NCBI GenBank assembly: GCA_029721435.1
Contig: CM056587.1
Location: 17,740,667-17,804,666 of the forward strand
Reading direction: 5' to 3'
Source: Gymnothorax reevesii
Taxonomy: Eukaryota; Chordata; Actinopteri; Anguilliformes; Muraenidae
DNA length: 64,000 bases
Shown piece by piece: positions 35,891 through 47,090 of this stretch (within the stretch, counting starts at the first letter, position 1; every line of letters begins with the position of its first letter). Position numbers and translations under genes: made by a program. Below the pieces are notes generated by a model, which was not told the DNA's origin, searched no databases, and saw only the letters and a list, made by a program, of their open reading frames with translations.

Positions 35891-36498
35891 TGTCTAGCAG
35901 AATCACAATGTCCAATGCTGTAACATGCCTTAAAAATCGAAAATTAATAGCTGTGGCTCGAATCACTCAGTAGTTTATTGTACCCTGAAAATGCTAAAAA
36001 AACCTTGAAAGCTTCTTTTCAATAAAAAAAGAGGATGACGACTACAAAATATGCACTTGTATTAGACAAGGTATTTTAAACCATGATTCCTGATATTTAA
36101 AGATGGCATATTACCTGTCCCCAGAGTATGTCCGTGATGATCAAGACAGTAGTGTGACACATTGTGTCACCGCTTCTACGGAACCTTAAAATCCTCCTCT
36201 CCCAAACGTACATCAGTTCCCTCTGTCATGGATGCGCTAAAATTGTACAACATAAAAAATCATAGGACGTATGGAAAGCCCCTTTTGGTTTGAACACCTA
36301 TTCCTCATTGTGATTAAATGGCTTCAGGAAACAATAAGTCGGCAAAATCTGTTGCGTAATTGTATTAAAATAAACTATTGATTTTTTTGAACGCTCATTT
36401 CTCTGTTTATATTCCATGCTTTCAATCCGTTGCTCACAAACGTATAACTCAAGCTATGAGCATTTAGTTGGTGTGTTTTTATGCATGTACATCTAAAG

Positions 36499-38164
36499 CA
36501 GGGTTCTAGCTGGGATTTTCTTTTAACGTGATGGTAGTGACGAGGGAGCGAAGCGACCGAGTGGGGCATGGTGCAGAAGGGGGCGGGGGGGGAAGCATTT
36601 GTAAATTTAAAGTTAAAATTTTAGCCTTTGAAAATTTAAGCTGAAAATTGGCCATTCTAGGGGTACCCAAAGGGGATAATTGTTCTTTTTACACTAATGT
36701 ATTCTTGATGGGTAATTGATACACCTTTGCATCTTGGCAGTGTGTTACCTTCACAAAGGACATTGTTAGAAGATATTTAAACTCAGAGACAACCTAGATA
36801 ACAGAGATAATGAATGTTTTTATGCCCCCGTAAACGAAGTTTCGGGGGCATATAATTTTTCACATGTCCGTTTGTCCGTCCGTCCGTCTGTCTGTCCGCA
36901 CTTTGCCATGGCTATAACTTTTGATCGGCTCATGATAGGACTTTGATACTTGGCATATGCATTGCTTGTGACAAGGCATTTCAGATGGGGTCATGACGTT
37001 TGACCTTGTGACCTTGACCTTGGAGCATGACGTTTGGTGACAAAAACTTTAACACGGGCCATAACTTTTCATTAGCTAGTAATAGGCATTTGATACCTGA
37101 CATATGTATTCCTTAGGATAAGGCCTTTCTGACGAGGTAATGAATGTTGACCTTGTGACCTTGACCTTTAAGCTTTGATTGACTCATGATAGGCCTTTAA
37201 TGGTTAGCATGTGCATGTTATGTACGGGGGCATCAGTGTTTCACAACAAATCTTGTATTCAACAGTTTCTGTCCATTATGCACCACAAGCATTTAGCTGG
37301 AAGCCTTGGAACGTTTTACTTCTACCATACACATGAAAAAAATACTGGCAAGTCTTCAACCACCTGTCATCTACCAACATAGCCATAATCTGCCCACAGC
37401 AGTACCTCTTCTTCCACTGTTTGTCGGGGTGCCCAACCTGTCTGAATTGTCAAACTTTCTACTATAAATAGTATTACAAAGGTGATATAAAAGTCTAAAA
37501 CTAATGAAAGACTCTTGATTTGAATTCTCTATCTTGTGGTTACCTTGCTTGAAAAATATCCAAGGAAACACTGCATAGTATACTGACAATGTTATCCTCC
37601 AAGTCCTATTAAAAACTGACAAGTCTCTTGGACTGTACAGTTTTCTCTGCAAAGCAGGTCTGAAATGCGATGCGATACTGCATGCGCGCTTGTTTTTATT
37701 TCTACGCTTCGGTGATGACATGATTACAGGAATAATATCGACATCGACATAGATCACACAGTAACCAAGAACAGTACACGGTACGTTACGAGAACGAAAT
37801 CGGCAAGGCATTGACACTGATGCGCCAGAGGAATAATGAACGCTTGTTTCAGAGATCCCAGACGCCGCTAGAAAAAAAACCATGAAAAAGGTGTCCCACA
37901 TGTTTGGCAGAAGGGCGATATTGATACACATACCAGTGTATGTACGCTGAGGGACAAGCCTGCACGCGCTGTTGTGTTTTGACTATTCCGATTCTGTCCA
38001 AAAACGTTTTTTTTACGTTTGATCTGGCATTATTGCTTTAGCTAATACAGTCAAAATACCGTTTCGCTCTATTTAAAATTAGCGTGTCGGTCCTGAATTT
38101 GCGTGTCAGCCACAGATTATAGCATGACGGACTGATACGCCACTTTGCGCTAGCTTGAACCCTG
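36499..38164 (-). mobile_element. Candidate hAT-like element carrying a GTCY-type insertion
   Basis: The left end CAGGGTTCTAGCT and the reverse-complemented right end CAGGGTTCAAGCTAGCG are short inverted repeats of hAT type (CAGGG). No 8 bp target duplication is visible (flanks ATCTAAAG and TCAAGTTT differ). The minus strand carries an open frame of 186 codons (37371-37931) with MSSPKRRNKNKR near its middle, a phrase seen at the start of some hAT transposases. The rest of that frame is not recognisable. A GTCY element (36822-37255) sits inside. Confidence 0.4.
36822..37255 (+). repeat. GTCY-type element with a GC-rich palindromic start
   Basis: It begins with the palindrome ATGCCCCCG-TAAACGAAGTTT-CGGGGGCAT, followed by GTCCGTTTGTCCGTCCGTCC and GTCTGTCTGTCC. 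Inside, two diverged tandem units share GACCTTGTGACCTTGACCTT, the phrase (C)ATAACTTTT and (A)TAGG(A/C)(C/A)TTTGATAC. The right part echoes the start as TACGGGGGCAT at ~37224. The layout is that of non-autonomous Helentron-like repeats. Confidence 0.6.
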
Positions 38165-38599
38165 TCAAGTTTCGGTTTGCCCTGGAGGACAGTTCTCTGA
38201 ATCTCCATCTCACAGCTAGTAGCAGTGCAGGAAGGATGCTGCAAAATGATCGATCCTTCTGATGTGTTCAATAAACTTAAAATGCGTCAACTTTGCCCAC
38301 AAGTAATGTTATTTGTGCATTATCACGGGGTGTAATCCGTTTGTCCAAGAGAACCTCTTTTTTAATGAAAATAGATTTTGAAAAATTTAATTTTAAGATT
38401 GTGTTGCGTGTTACTTCACAAATTCACCCATTTTTCTATCTTCCCCCTTTATTTCCTCTGAGAGTTTTATTTTTTTAACCCTTTTGGGCTGGTGTAAGAA
38501 TCAGAAAAGACAGCAATTTGCTAGGTGCTCCACAATTTATTGAAATTCATAAACCAAAAAACAAGGATTATGTAAGTTTATCTGCCTACTGCTGATGGG

Positions 38600-38790
38600 C
38601 ATTGTGATTCACGCTACATCAGGGTATCATGGTTTAGTGGCTGCTGCACTTAGCGTTGCCTCTGCTTGATAAATGTAAAATAACTGGCCTACTGCTTGCC
38701 AGACATCTCCAAACCTCTGCTAAATGAAGAAAAATGTTAAGTAACTTGGTCGAGTGGTTACTATATTCATTCACTTCACGCAGCTAGCTG
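38600..38790 (+). repeat. Second cluster of the ~60-70 bp tandem repeat
   Basis: Units share CCTCTGCT(T/A)(G/A)ATAAATGTAA, an AACTTGG(C/T)CGAGTGGTTACT-like phrase and a GCACTTAGC/TTCACTTCACG-like phrase with the cluster at 35650. It ends ~200 bp before the UXS1 exon at 38990. Confidence 0.6.
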
Positions 38791-38989
38791 CTCTCAAATT
38801 AAGTTCATGTGGCCTGTCTCTCAGCAAGTAGATTATAGCCGTACGAATGTGAATACTTTCAAGTTAAAGGTGTTTTTCCAGTAAATTGGTCAAAATGGTA
38901 AATTCCCTTCGACTCCCTCCCCCTCTTTCCCTCCGACTCCCTCTAAATTCCCTTCGACTCCCTCTTTGGCCCTGTCTGTCATTTTGCAG

Positions 38990-39050
38990 TGATCTGGTGA
39001 ATGGCCTGGTGTCCTTGATGAACAGTAACATCAGCAGTCCTGTAAACTTG
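38990..39050 (+). CDS. uxs1: UXS1 coding exon 3 of 6 in window
   Basis: This 61 nt exon completes the split serine codon (AG|T) and encodes DLVNGLVSLMNSNISSPVNL, matching UXS1 after AFQYVS. The acceptor is ...cattttgcag at 38989 and the donor is gtgagt at 39051. The ~100 bp upstream is unusually pyrimidine-rich because a CTTCGACTCCCTC-like motif is repeated there (about 38908-38966), giving a very strong polypyrimidine tract. The downstream intron is in phase 0. Confidence 0.93.
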
Positions 39051-39488
39051 GTGAGTGTGTTTTTAAATCTGAGACTGAGTGATGTTAGATGGACTTGGGC
39101 AGCGTACCATTACTGAACTTTTAAAAAAGCACACAAGCACCAGGACTGATCTTATCTGCTCCGAGATGGAACTGGAGGACCAGCTCATATAAATTTACTT
39201 AGCTCAGTCGTATCCTTAAAATAATTCCATGCACTATTATTCCATCAGATTGTGGGGATTTATGAGCGGTATAATTAATCATCAAACATAAGTGTGCAAT
39301 TTGTGCATCTGCATTCCTGAGACTGCTAGCAAGAGTAAAATTATATTCACCTCACGGGGCTTCGGCTTCAGTGGTAGTTTGATCGCATTGCCTAAGCCAT
39401 GCAATTTGGCCAAGGATTAGCCACAAGGTCCTCCTGGAAAAATTTTGGCCTCGTTTCGTCTCTCAGGCAGTTTGTAAGAAGTGGTGGG

Positions 39489-39650
39489 AGGTGTTTTGGT
39501 GGCGCAGTGATGTCGCCTCACAGCAAGAAGGTTGTGGGTTTGAATCCAGCCTGGAACCTCTTCGGTGCTGAGATTGGATGTTTACCATATGTCTGCGCAA
39601 GTTTATTTCAAGCACTGCGGTCCAAAAATATGCATATTAGGCTAACTAAT
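39489..39650 (+). repeat. tRNA-like SINE fragment
   Basis: The phrase TGGCGCAGTGATGTCGCCTC (A-box-like, from ~39499) is followed 25-30 bp later by GGTTGTGGGTTTGAATCC, a good B box. Then there is a decayed tail with TTTACCATATGTCTGCGCAAG and GCGGTCCAAAAATATGCAT. This is a widespread fish repeat starting GGCGGCGCAGTGGT... Spacing is shortened and the promoter is probably dead. Confidence 0.6.
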
Positions 39651-40948
39651 ATGCTAATATTAGACTACTCGTAAAATGCCCATGCATAAGGATATCTGAT
39701 TCAATTCCTAAGCGTGTTTAGTGGGACAGATGGCACTATATTGCTGTAAAATGTGCTGAAAGTGCTGTCAAACCATAAATAAGAAAATGTATGTATAAAT
39801 GATGGTGATGGGAAGTAGGGATGCACAATTATTTTTTATTTATTTATGTATTGATTGATTTAGGATCTGGATTCTACACATTTCGCGTGTATTCGCGCCT
39901 TTGCATTGAATGTAATCTGTCGTGTGAAAAATTTGTTTCGCATCCGGTGTGCAAGCAGCTTTTAGTGTACACTACTGTGGAAGCACAAGGGAAGCATTTG
40001 CCACACTTCAAACTTGACTCTTAGCAATTAGCACTCTTAGCCAATCACATTACACCATGCTGTGTCTAGAGCAGAGCTGCAGAAAGAACCATCTTGCTTG
40101 TCTGGCCAAAGTTAAATTCCTTAAAAACTAAGTAGTCCTCTCGGTTTACATCCTTCAGACAAATCTAGAACATGGACGGAATCTAAAACATCAAACAAGC
40201 TCTCATGAAGTGATTTTATAGACTTACTTTTTTTATTTACTTTAAATTTTCCATGTTGTGTTGTATTCTTTGCTTGACCTAGTAGTCCTCAATTCCAAGA
40301 TGCATGAATTTTACACTGTGTTTGTCATGAATGAGGTTCAGGAACTCCCTCCTTGGTCCACTGGTTCCTGCCATCTCAGCCACGTTTCCCATCCGAGTGC
40401 AAAATGGAAACAGAAAATTGGGGGTGTCGGAAGATTTCACTCCATTTGATTCATTTTTTTTTTTATTCAGCCAATTCCTTCCCATCGTAATTAGTCACAT
40501 TTTTTTATTGGGAAAAAAAAATGACATGCCTGCCTAAAAATGCTGACAGGCTGGTCTTCTTGGCTAAAAACCTTCACTGCTATTCAAAAAGGGCCTTGCT
40601 TACTCTTGAGATTGATATCAATAATGTTAATATGTATAGATGTGTTACCTGCGTTTTCTGACTCGGTCACCGCACTCGATAGATTTCTTTTACAATTTGT
40701 TCCACAAAAAATTGAAAGGAGTGATGAAGGCCATATTTATGCATTCAGCGTTTTTGTTAAGTGCACCGCCAAAATAAACATTTTTCCAGGGAATCATGAA
40801 AGAATCTCAATTTTAAAATAAATACATGTATAATCACAATTCTTATTTTGTCATGAATCGTGTAGCTTAAATGGGAAGACCACTTGTTATGTGTCTGTTG
40901 TTCGCTGCGCTTTTATTGAATGTTTCTTTAATTATGATGGTCCTGCAG

Positions 40949-41006
40949 GGGAATCCGGAAGAGCACACGATATTGGAGTTCGCTCAGCTCATTAAGGGCC
41001 TGGTGG
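40949..41006 (+). CDS. uxs1: UXS1 coding exon 4 of 6 in window
   Basis: This 58 nt exon encodes GNPEEHTILEFAQLIKGLV plus the first base of the next codon, matching the UXS1 segment after SSPVNL. The acceptor is ...gtcctgcag at 40948 and the donor is gtaagt at 41007, a near-consensus U1 site. The downstream intron is in phase 1 and carries the 41.3-43.1 kb and 43.6-45.1 kb nested transposons. Confidence 0.93.
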
Positions 41007-41276
41007 GTAAGTAGACGTGCCGTCCCTGTCGTCATCACTCTGTCCTCCAAGCCTTGGACTTTCCCTCTTCATCCTTCACTCACCTGCCTTGTGGGGTATT
41101 TTGAATGCATGGTACACTGATTGCTGGCTGGCTTTTAGCTTATTTTCTCTTCATGTTAAAGAAAGAGCATGGCTGTTCTGTCTGCCTGAGAGTGGCACTC
41201 CGTGCTCTAGATATTTGACGCTAAAATATGCGAGGGTGTCATTTGGCATATGTTGGGTTATCGGGCTGGGTTCATT

Positions 41277-43056
41277 GGCCCTCATTTATCAAACGTGCAT
41301 ACACCAAAAAAATGGGTGTACGCCAAAACTGCAGCAAGGATCGGCATTTATCAATCTGAACGTTAGCGAACGGTCCGCAAAAATCTCACGCCAGGTCTGA
41401 CCAAGTGTACAGAAATTTGAAACCACCGGGCAACATTCAGGAACGAGTGCAGCAGTCAAAATGAGTACCAAACCATATGCAGCGATGCGGACGTCATGCT
41501 GTTGTTGCTCTTATAAGTAAAATGAATAAATAGTCTAAATAGATAAATTGGCTAAATGAATGAATAAATAAATAAATTAAATTTTTATCTTCGACAACCT
41601 TCTTATCAGGCCAGGCGGCTGACAATTACAATCAATTTGATTAAGAGCAATGCGCAGCTTGGCAGATATGCAGTGTGGTTTGTCAGATGCTCATCCAGTC
41701 AGATATATACTGAACAACAAAAGAAACGCTAGTTAGCCTAATTAAAGGCAGACTTGAAAATACACTGCCCGGCCAAAAAAAAAGTCGCACACTCAAATAT
41801 TTAGTTGGAACCCCTGTAGCTTTGATTACAGTGCAAATTCCTTTTGTCATTGTTTTGACAACTATATGCAATGCCAGAACATTTATTTTCGATCATGCAT
41901 GCCATAATTTTTGGCCGAGATCTTGACTTCTCGAGTGGTTGAACCACTCGGTGGTCTGTCTTGAGCACATCCCAATAACTTTTACTGTGTCTAAGATCAG
42001 GACTTTGTGGTGGCAAATATGTTTGTGAAAATGATTCCTCATACTTGTTTTTGCATTCATGAGTTTCTTTGCTAAATACAGGCCAATAAGTTGCCTGTTC
42101 TGAAATTCTGTAACATCTTTTCCACCAGCAAGGGATGCGTCTTCTGACATGATTTTTTGAGAAATGAGTAGCGATGCGCTTCATCAGTCAGGGGAAAAAT
42201 GATTATTGCCAGCTGAAGCATATTAGTAACCGCAATAATGATCCAATTCTAGAATTTGTTCATTAATTTCCAAACGGTGACTTTTTTTTGGGCCGGGCAG
42301 TGTATGTTTGCGCGTAATTATTTTGGAAACTCAAATTTATTACTAATGCGCGCACAATTAAGTGCGAATTGTCACTTTGATTTATTAATGAATTAAATCA
42401 AACCTCTGGTGCACTCCGTTTTTCCATTCCAACGGTGTTTACTGCAGCAGCAATCATTTTCTAAACTGCAGCCTACTGGGCTCCCTTTATGCCACTCTTA
42501 AGACTTCCAAATAAAATTATTTTGTTTTTTCCATCTATCGACAGCCTGCTGATAAAACCTTGTATCTTCAAAATAATGAACTTTACAGGAGAGCAAAAAA
42601 ATTTTTTCTTTTGCATGTAAGATTGCAGTTGTTCTGTGTTCGGGTACGATGACTATTTTTCCTCCATGAATGTATCCAATCAATGAAATTTAGTATTTTG
42701 CAATGTTTGTTATTATTGTGGAAAAACAAGTTTTTGTTTCTTATCCAATTGTAGATACGAGGTTTATCAGCAGGCCGACAATATTTCCTCCTCAGTTAAG
42801 TTCTTTCTTCTTTGCCGTCGTTCGAGAGTCCATCTCGTAAAGTGGGCAGGACTATGCCTCACGGAGCGTGAATTTATAGAGGCGTGTCATGTAAATTACG
42901 ATGGTTTCTGCCGCCAGATTTATCAACGCCATGCCAGTTCTACACTGAAATCAGCGAGGTACACACTTTTAGTAAATCAGACGTGACTCCTGGCGAACGA
43001 TGATATTTACACCAGAATCTACACCAGATCCTACGCAAGTTTGATAAATGATGGCC
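41277..43056. mobile_element. PIF/Harbinger-like element with ATT target duplication, carrying a nested MITE
   Basis: The left end GGCCCTCATTTATCAAAC and the reverse-complemented right end GGCCATCATTTATCAAAC are flanked by ATT (41274-41276 and 43057-43059). The second half has ACACCAGA and GTACACAC, weakly mirrored on the left. The GGCCCTCATTTATCAA terminus is common in fish. I found no recognisable transposase; open frames inside are short. It is about 1.24 kb without the nested element. Confidence 0.7.
41763..42302. mobile_element. 540 bp Tc1-type non-autonomous element
   Basis: The ends CACTGCCCGGCCAAAAAAAA and the reverse-complemented right end CACTGCCCGGCCCAAAAAAA start the TIRs, with TA on both sides (41761-41762, 42303-42304). 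Minus-strand frames (41801-42184) retain phrases such as LPPQSPDLRHSKSYWD, reminiscent of the SPDLNPIEN region of a Tc1 transposase. That suggests an internally deleted relative. Confidence 0.8.
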
Positions 43057-44029
43057 ATTGTCTTTTTCTGTCTTGGGGGCACAGTTAATAGTCAAGTAAA
43101 TGCCCAGTGAAGGTGGATATTGTGTGTATTTCTGATATGCTGATTTCAGTCTGGCTCTTGGGGGCTCTGGAATTTTAAGTACAATTTTTGCTTTAATAGT
43201 AATCAATTTACAATAATAATAAATGAAAAAAATGATTAAAACTCCAGTATCAAATCTTATTTTGGCACAACTGTGTTTTGTGTCCAAATAAACATACTGG
43301 CTTTTCTCCCAGTATTTGTAAGCATTTTGTTAAAGTTTTGTGGAATTTTGTGTTCTTTTAGGAAATTGTCAGCCTTGGATATTTGCCGTGTTGATGCAGG
43401 AATATTAATGGTATATTTGTGGTAGTGTACTTTTCTAGTTGCTGTAGATATCAGTGGTATTGGCATTAGTGTGTTTTTGTGGTAGATTTCTGTGGCATTG
43501 AATGAATAAGAAAATCACTGTTCTGCTACTACATTTTTTCACAGAAAAACCATTTAATCATTAATTGTTGATGGATGATTGATAATATGAATAGAGCGGG
43601 CACTAACTTTACTTTAAAATTAAAAGGGCAATAAGTGAAATCGTTTCACCTCTAGGTTTGCTGTTGTGCACTGCCAGTAGACCAAAACAAAGTGTTTCAT
43701 GAGCCACACCTTCCTCTACCTCTGCTATTCGGCAGAGTGACTGGCCAGTTAAGTTTTCGCGGCGTTATTGCTCAGTACATCGAACCTTAAATGCTCACGA
43801 AACTGCAGATTTGCGCTAATTGCACATGTTAACTGGCAGCCGATCTACTCACCTAACCACCGTAACGCCTGGCCCATTGCTGGGACCAAGCCGCTAACAA
43901 CTCAAGCTCCGGACATTAACCCATGATACGATTGTAACATGAAGTTTAATTGAATTGACATAGTGACATGTGCCTAACGTTACTGTAACACTAATTGAAG
44001 CAGACATTTGACTTTATGTTGTTACTTGC

Positions 44030-44247
44030 CTGTCCAGGAGAAGAATAGCTAACGTTAGCTCCGAGTCAAACTGTAGCCCCTTTAGCTCTTGCAGTGCTCT
44101 CCACCTTGGAAATGCAAGGCCAATATTGATACGGGTTCTGTCACTTTCTTTATCCGACAACTTCTTCGCCAAAGACCGTTGTTTCTTTAGAAGGAATTTT
44201 GGATCCTGCTCGTCTTCAAGTGAGCGTTTCGTTCCACTCTCCGCCAT
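44030..44247 (-). CDS. Transposon-associated first exon, MAESGTKRSLED...RINIGLAFPRWR
   Basis: From ATG at 44247 the frame reads MAESGTKRSLEDEQDPKFLL, then KKQRSLAKKLSDKESDRTRI and NIGLAFPRWRALQELKG, then LQFDSELTLAILLLD. The donor on the minus strand is CAG|GCAAGT (a GC-AG type splice site) after codon 72. The RxNIGxAFxRWRxLxxxKGxxxDxELxxxLLD motif is, to my knowledge, a recurring short N-terminal module of fish multicopy, transposon-related proteins. No further exon is recognised, so this is at most a first exon of a non-autonomous copy. It has no stop or frameshift. Confidence 0.5.
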
Positions 44248-44541
44248 TTCTTTTTATAAAAAAATATGCGCTGCCACTGCTCTCTGGCTGTATGATTGCA
44301 TTCTTGGGAAGGAGGAGGTGGCGATTCACATGAACGTACATGAACGCGCGGCCGGACCGGCCTTGTAAACAGTGGGCTGGAGATCAACACAGAGAGCGGA
44401 TGTGTGACGTCCTGCTATACTCCAGATGAAATTACACCTCTCATTCGTCTCATAATGATTTTTCACTCCTTCAATCTAGAAATTATTGTAATGTGGAAAA
44501 AAAAAGGCCACTAGATGGCAGTATTGACTTTTTTTTTTGTG

Positions 44542-45066
44542 TGTTAAGCCAGTCTGGAGCTAAGTTTTGGGCATGTCCTGGGCATGCCTGTGAGGGGAAG
44601 TCCCAGAGAATTGAAAAAAAGTCTAAAAGGTGGGAGAGGGCTGGAAAATAGTATATAAAGAAAAAAATTGAGTGAGTAGAGTAGTAGGAGAAATTGCAAG
44701 GAGAAATTGTGGAAGGATACATTTGACCAGACCTGTCACTCTTTTCAAGACCTGTGAAGCTTTTTGTGGATTTTTGCCTGTGTCGGAGCACTTTCCTGCC
44801 CCAGAACATCGCGAAGCAACCCCATCTCAAGGGACTGTAGGGTATTGCTATCCTTCCTGCGGTTGGGCGGGCGGTCGGGCGGCGGGCGGGCGTCTCCAAA
44901 AACTTCGACATCGGGCTGAGGGGTGTTTTGTGCATTGCACGCCTATTTTTATTTTTTTTATTTTTTGTTTATATTTCAATCTTTGGTCTGTGGTTTGTTT
45001 AATTAAATCTGTTTAAGTTTTAAAATTTTGTCTGTCATCCCTTGCTGTCCGGTAGGTCATAACAAA
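44542..45066 (+). mobile_element. Candidate solo LTR inside the TTAA element
   Basis: The segment starts TGTTAAGCC and ends near CATAACA, with TTGTG on the left (44537-44541) and on the right (45067-45071) as a possible 5 bp duplication. Inside, in LTR order, are a TATA box (TATATAAAG, ~44651), a GC-rich leader (~44868-44893), an ATTAAA signal (~45002) and a short T-rich tail. The exact right border is uncertain by two bases, and no internal domain is present. It may instead be a promoter of another repeat. Confidence 0.4.
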
Positions 45067-46002
45067 TTGTGGTCATAACTATGCATTTCCACTTATTGCC
45101 CCTTTAACATTAGCACTATAAGCTAAATTGTGAAGACAACAGAGGAATGCTTTCAATAATTTAGCCCGGCAAAAGATGAGATTTTCACTAAAAAAAGGGG
45201 CCATAAAGCCCATAAATGCCTAAGCAATACATGTAGGCATATAGCACAGGAATCTGTTTTTGTCAAAGATCTTAGATTGGCTAGCCTAAATGTGTTTAGG
45301 TGCTCTTTTTGATTGAATTGCAGTAATAGTTGGTACTGTCTCATGAGCTTATTTTTATTACAATTGACTAATATAGCTGGTTACAGATTATTGAGACTGA
45401 AAGATTATTTTAAGTACTCTGAAATTGTTCCTGTACTGCAACCTTACTCATTCACGGTGTTATGGTCATGTTGGGACTTTGACTAATCGGTGAGGTGCAT
45501 TTTTGGAATGGTCACTGTCTTGTAAATTGGCCATCGTGCGAAGAAAATTACAATATGCGGACCAAAAACGATATGTAGACGCAAACGGACATTCTCACTC
45601 AATAGTGGGCTCTTATTTGACAGCAAGTATTCAACAGTAAGAGGAGAGAGACTGTGATTGGTGCTGAGAGCGAAGGTGGTAAATCCTGAGGTCAGAAAAT
45701 AGAAGTCCTGCCATGTTTTCCTTTTGTTCATGAAGTCACTCAGCTGATTTCACTAATTAGATGTACCTCCTGCATGAATAACTGGGCTAAATTTAACCCC
45801 AGGCAACAGGAACAAATTCTTCAGGATGACTTTCCCTGTCTGAAACTGGAGTTTCTGTCTCTGAATGAGGGTGACGTTCACACAGTGGGGCAGGTGACCG
45901 GGTTGGGAAATGTGGCTCTTTGGAATGAGACACCGCAGAAGCAGCACAGTTTATGTAATATGTTTAATAGGGAAGTCCTGGGTCTCCTGTCTCCCTTTCC
46001 AG

Positions 46003-46106
46003 TGAGTCGCAGTCAGATACAGTTCCTCCCGGAGGCTCAGGATGACCCCCAGCGGCGACGGCCCGACATCCGCAAAGCCAAGATGCTGCTGGGCTGGGAA
46101 CCTGTG
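46003..46106 (+). CDS. uxs1: UXS1 coding exon 5 of 6 in window
   Basis: This 104 nt exon encodes (V)SRSQIQFLPEAQDDPQRR and then RPDIRKAKMLLGWEPV, the conserved tail of the UXS1 catalytic domain (the AQDDP and GWEP motifs). The acceptor is ...ctttccag at 46002 and the donor is gtgggt at 46107. The codon that spans the junction reads GTG (Val), where I recall glycine in mammalian UXS1. The alternative AG eight bases downstream would break the frame. A foldback transposon and a 20 bp minisatellite fill the following 2.1 kb intron. Confidence 0.93.
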
Positions 46107-46236
46107 GTGGGTCACCGTTAAACCTCCGCGCCTCTCCAATCATTTCTAACGCCATCTTTGTTGCTCAGGTCATACAGCTACCATTACTGCTCATGTTAGC
46201 CTTGGTGAACTGAGCAAGCCAGGAGATTGGAAGTGT

Positions 46237-47020
46237 GGGTCATTCCATGTCAATTCAACAAATTTCAGAAAATTTCCCCAGTGGACCATATGAGATTTAT
46301 TTTTAAAAATTCTCACATAAAGGCCATGTACTTAATAGGATATGTGCAACGTTTCAGTTAAATATCTTCTTTATCTTGACAAAAAAAAATTAATAAAGAT
46401 GGCAACGTTTTGCTGATTTTTGCAACGTCAAATAAAAGTGTCACACCTCGGCAATTTGATGTCAAATTTCAGGAAATTTTGGCCATTTTAGGATTTTGCT
46501 GTGTATTTTCTGGACAACCATAAAATTGATATGCTTGCTGTTTATTGTACCAAGAGCACTATGTGAGGAGAGCTTGCCCAGAAAAAAATCAGCTCTCTAC
46601 CTGCATTACTTTGGTCATAAATGGCCTTCATAGTTGGTGTCACAGACAACTTCGTCAAATAAATGAGCATTTTCAAACTGCCATAGCTCCCTAAGAAAAA
46701 GAGAAAAGCCATTGAAAATGTGCTTGCCTAGTTTACTGGGCCTAGATGCTACTCTGGGGACGATTTTGAGGCAGTGCCATAAGTATAACAGGAGATGGTG
46801 CCTCCTAAAAACTCCCTTTTATTTGACGTTGCAAAAACGAGTGTGAAAATTTGCACAACGCTGCCATCTTTATTTTTTTTTTCTGCCAAAACTAATAGAC
46901 ATATTTGACTGAAATTTGGCACACATCCTATTAGGTATATTACCTTTCTGTGATAATTTTCTTAGACAAATCTGAGATGGTCAGGTGGGAGGCATTTGTT
47001 GAATTGACATATAATGACCC
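46237..47020. mobile_element. 784 bp foldback element with ~200 bp inverted repeats
   Basis: The ends GGGTCATTCCATGTCAATTC and, reverse-complemented, GGGTCATTATATGTCAATTC continue as inverted arms (46237-46440 and 46825-47020) that include AACAAAT, CATCTTTATT, AGATGGCAACGTTTTGC and GACGTTGCAAAA. GTGT lies outside both ends (46233-46236, 47021-47024), a possible 4 bp duplication. There is no coding capacity. It shares its terminus with the right end of the 27.2-30.4 kb element. Confidence 0.75.
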
Positions 47021-47034
47021 GTGTAGCATTATAG

Positions 47035-47038
<4 letters not shown>

Positions 47039-47079
<41 letters not shown>
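47039..47079. repeat. (AT)n microsatellite
   Basis: About 20 uninterrupted AT units, 18 bp right of the foldback element. Confidence 0.95.

Positions 47080-47090
<11 letters not shown>

Larger units (their letters stand above)
43624..45103 (-). mobile_element. TTAA-target element (Kolobok-like) with a nested candidate solo LTR
   Basis: The left end AAGGGCAATAAGTGAAAT and the reverse-complemented right end AGGGGCAATAAGTGGAAAT are inverted repeats flanked by TTAA (43620-43623 and 45104-45107). A 4 bp TTAA duplication is typical of Kolobok and piggyBac elements. The AT-rich sequence and the minus-strand first exon at 44030-44247 belong to it. The right part is interrupted by an LTR-like insertion at about 44542-45066. 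Confidence 0.65.

Noticed and set aside
37371..37931. 186-codon minus-strand open frame as a host gene
   Set aside because: No recognisable domain except a short hAT-like phrase, and it lies inside CAGGG-type ends; treated as transposon-derived.
40540..40821. 93-codon open frame between UXS1 exons
   Set aside because: No motif, no splice signals in frame, and AT-rich composition; likely chance.
44672..45016. 114-codon frame downstream of a TATA box
   Set aside because: Low-complexity glycine/arginine stretch from GGGCGG repeats and a T-rich hydrophobic tail; better explained as LTR or leader sequence.
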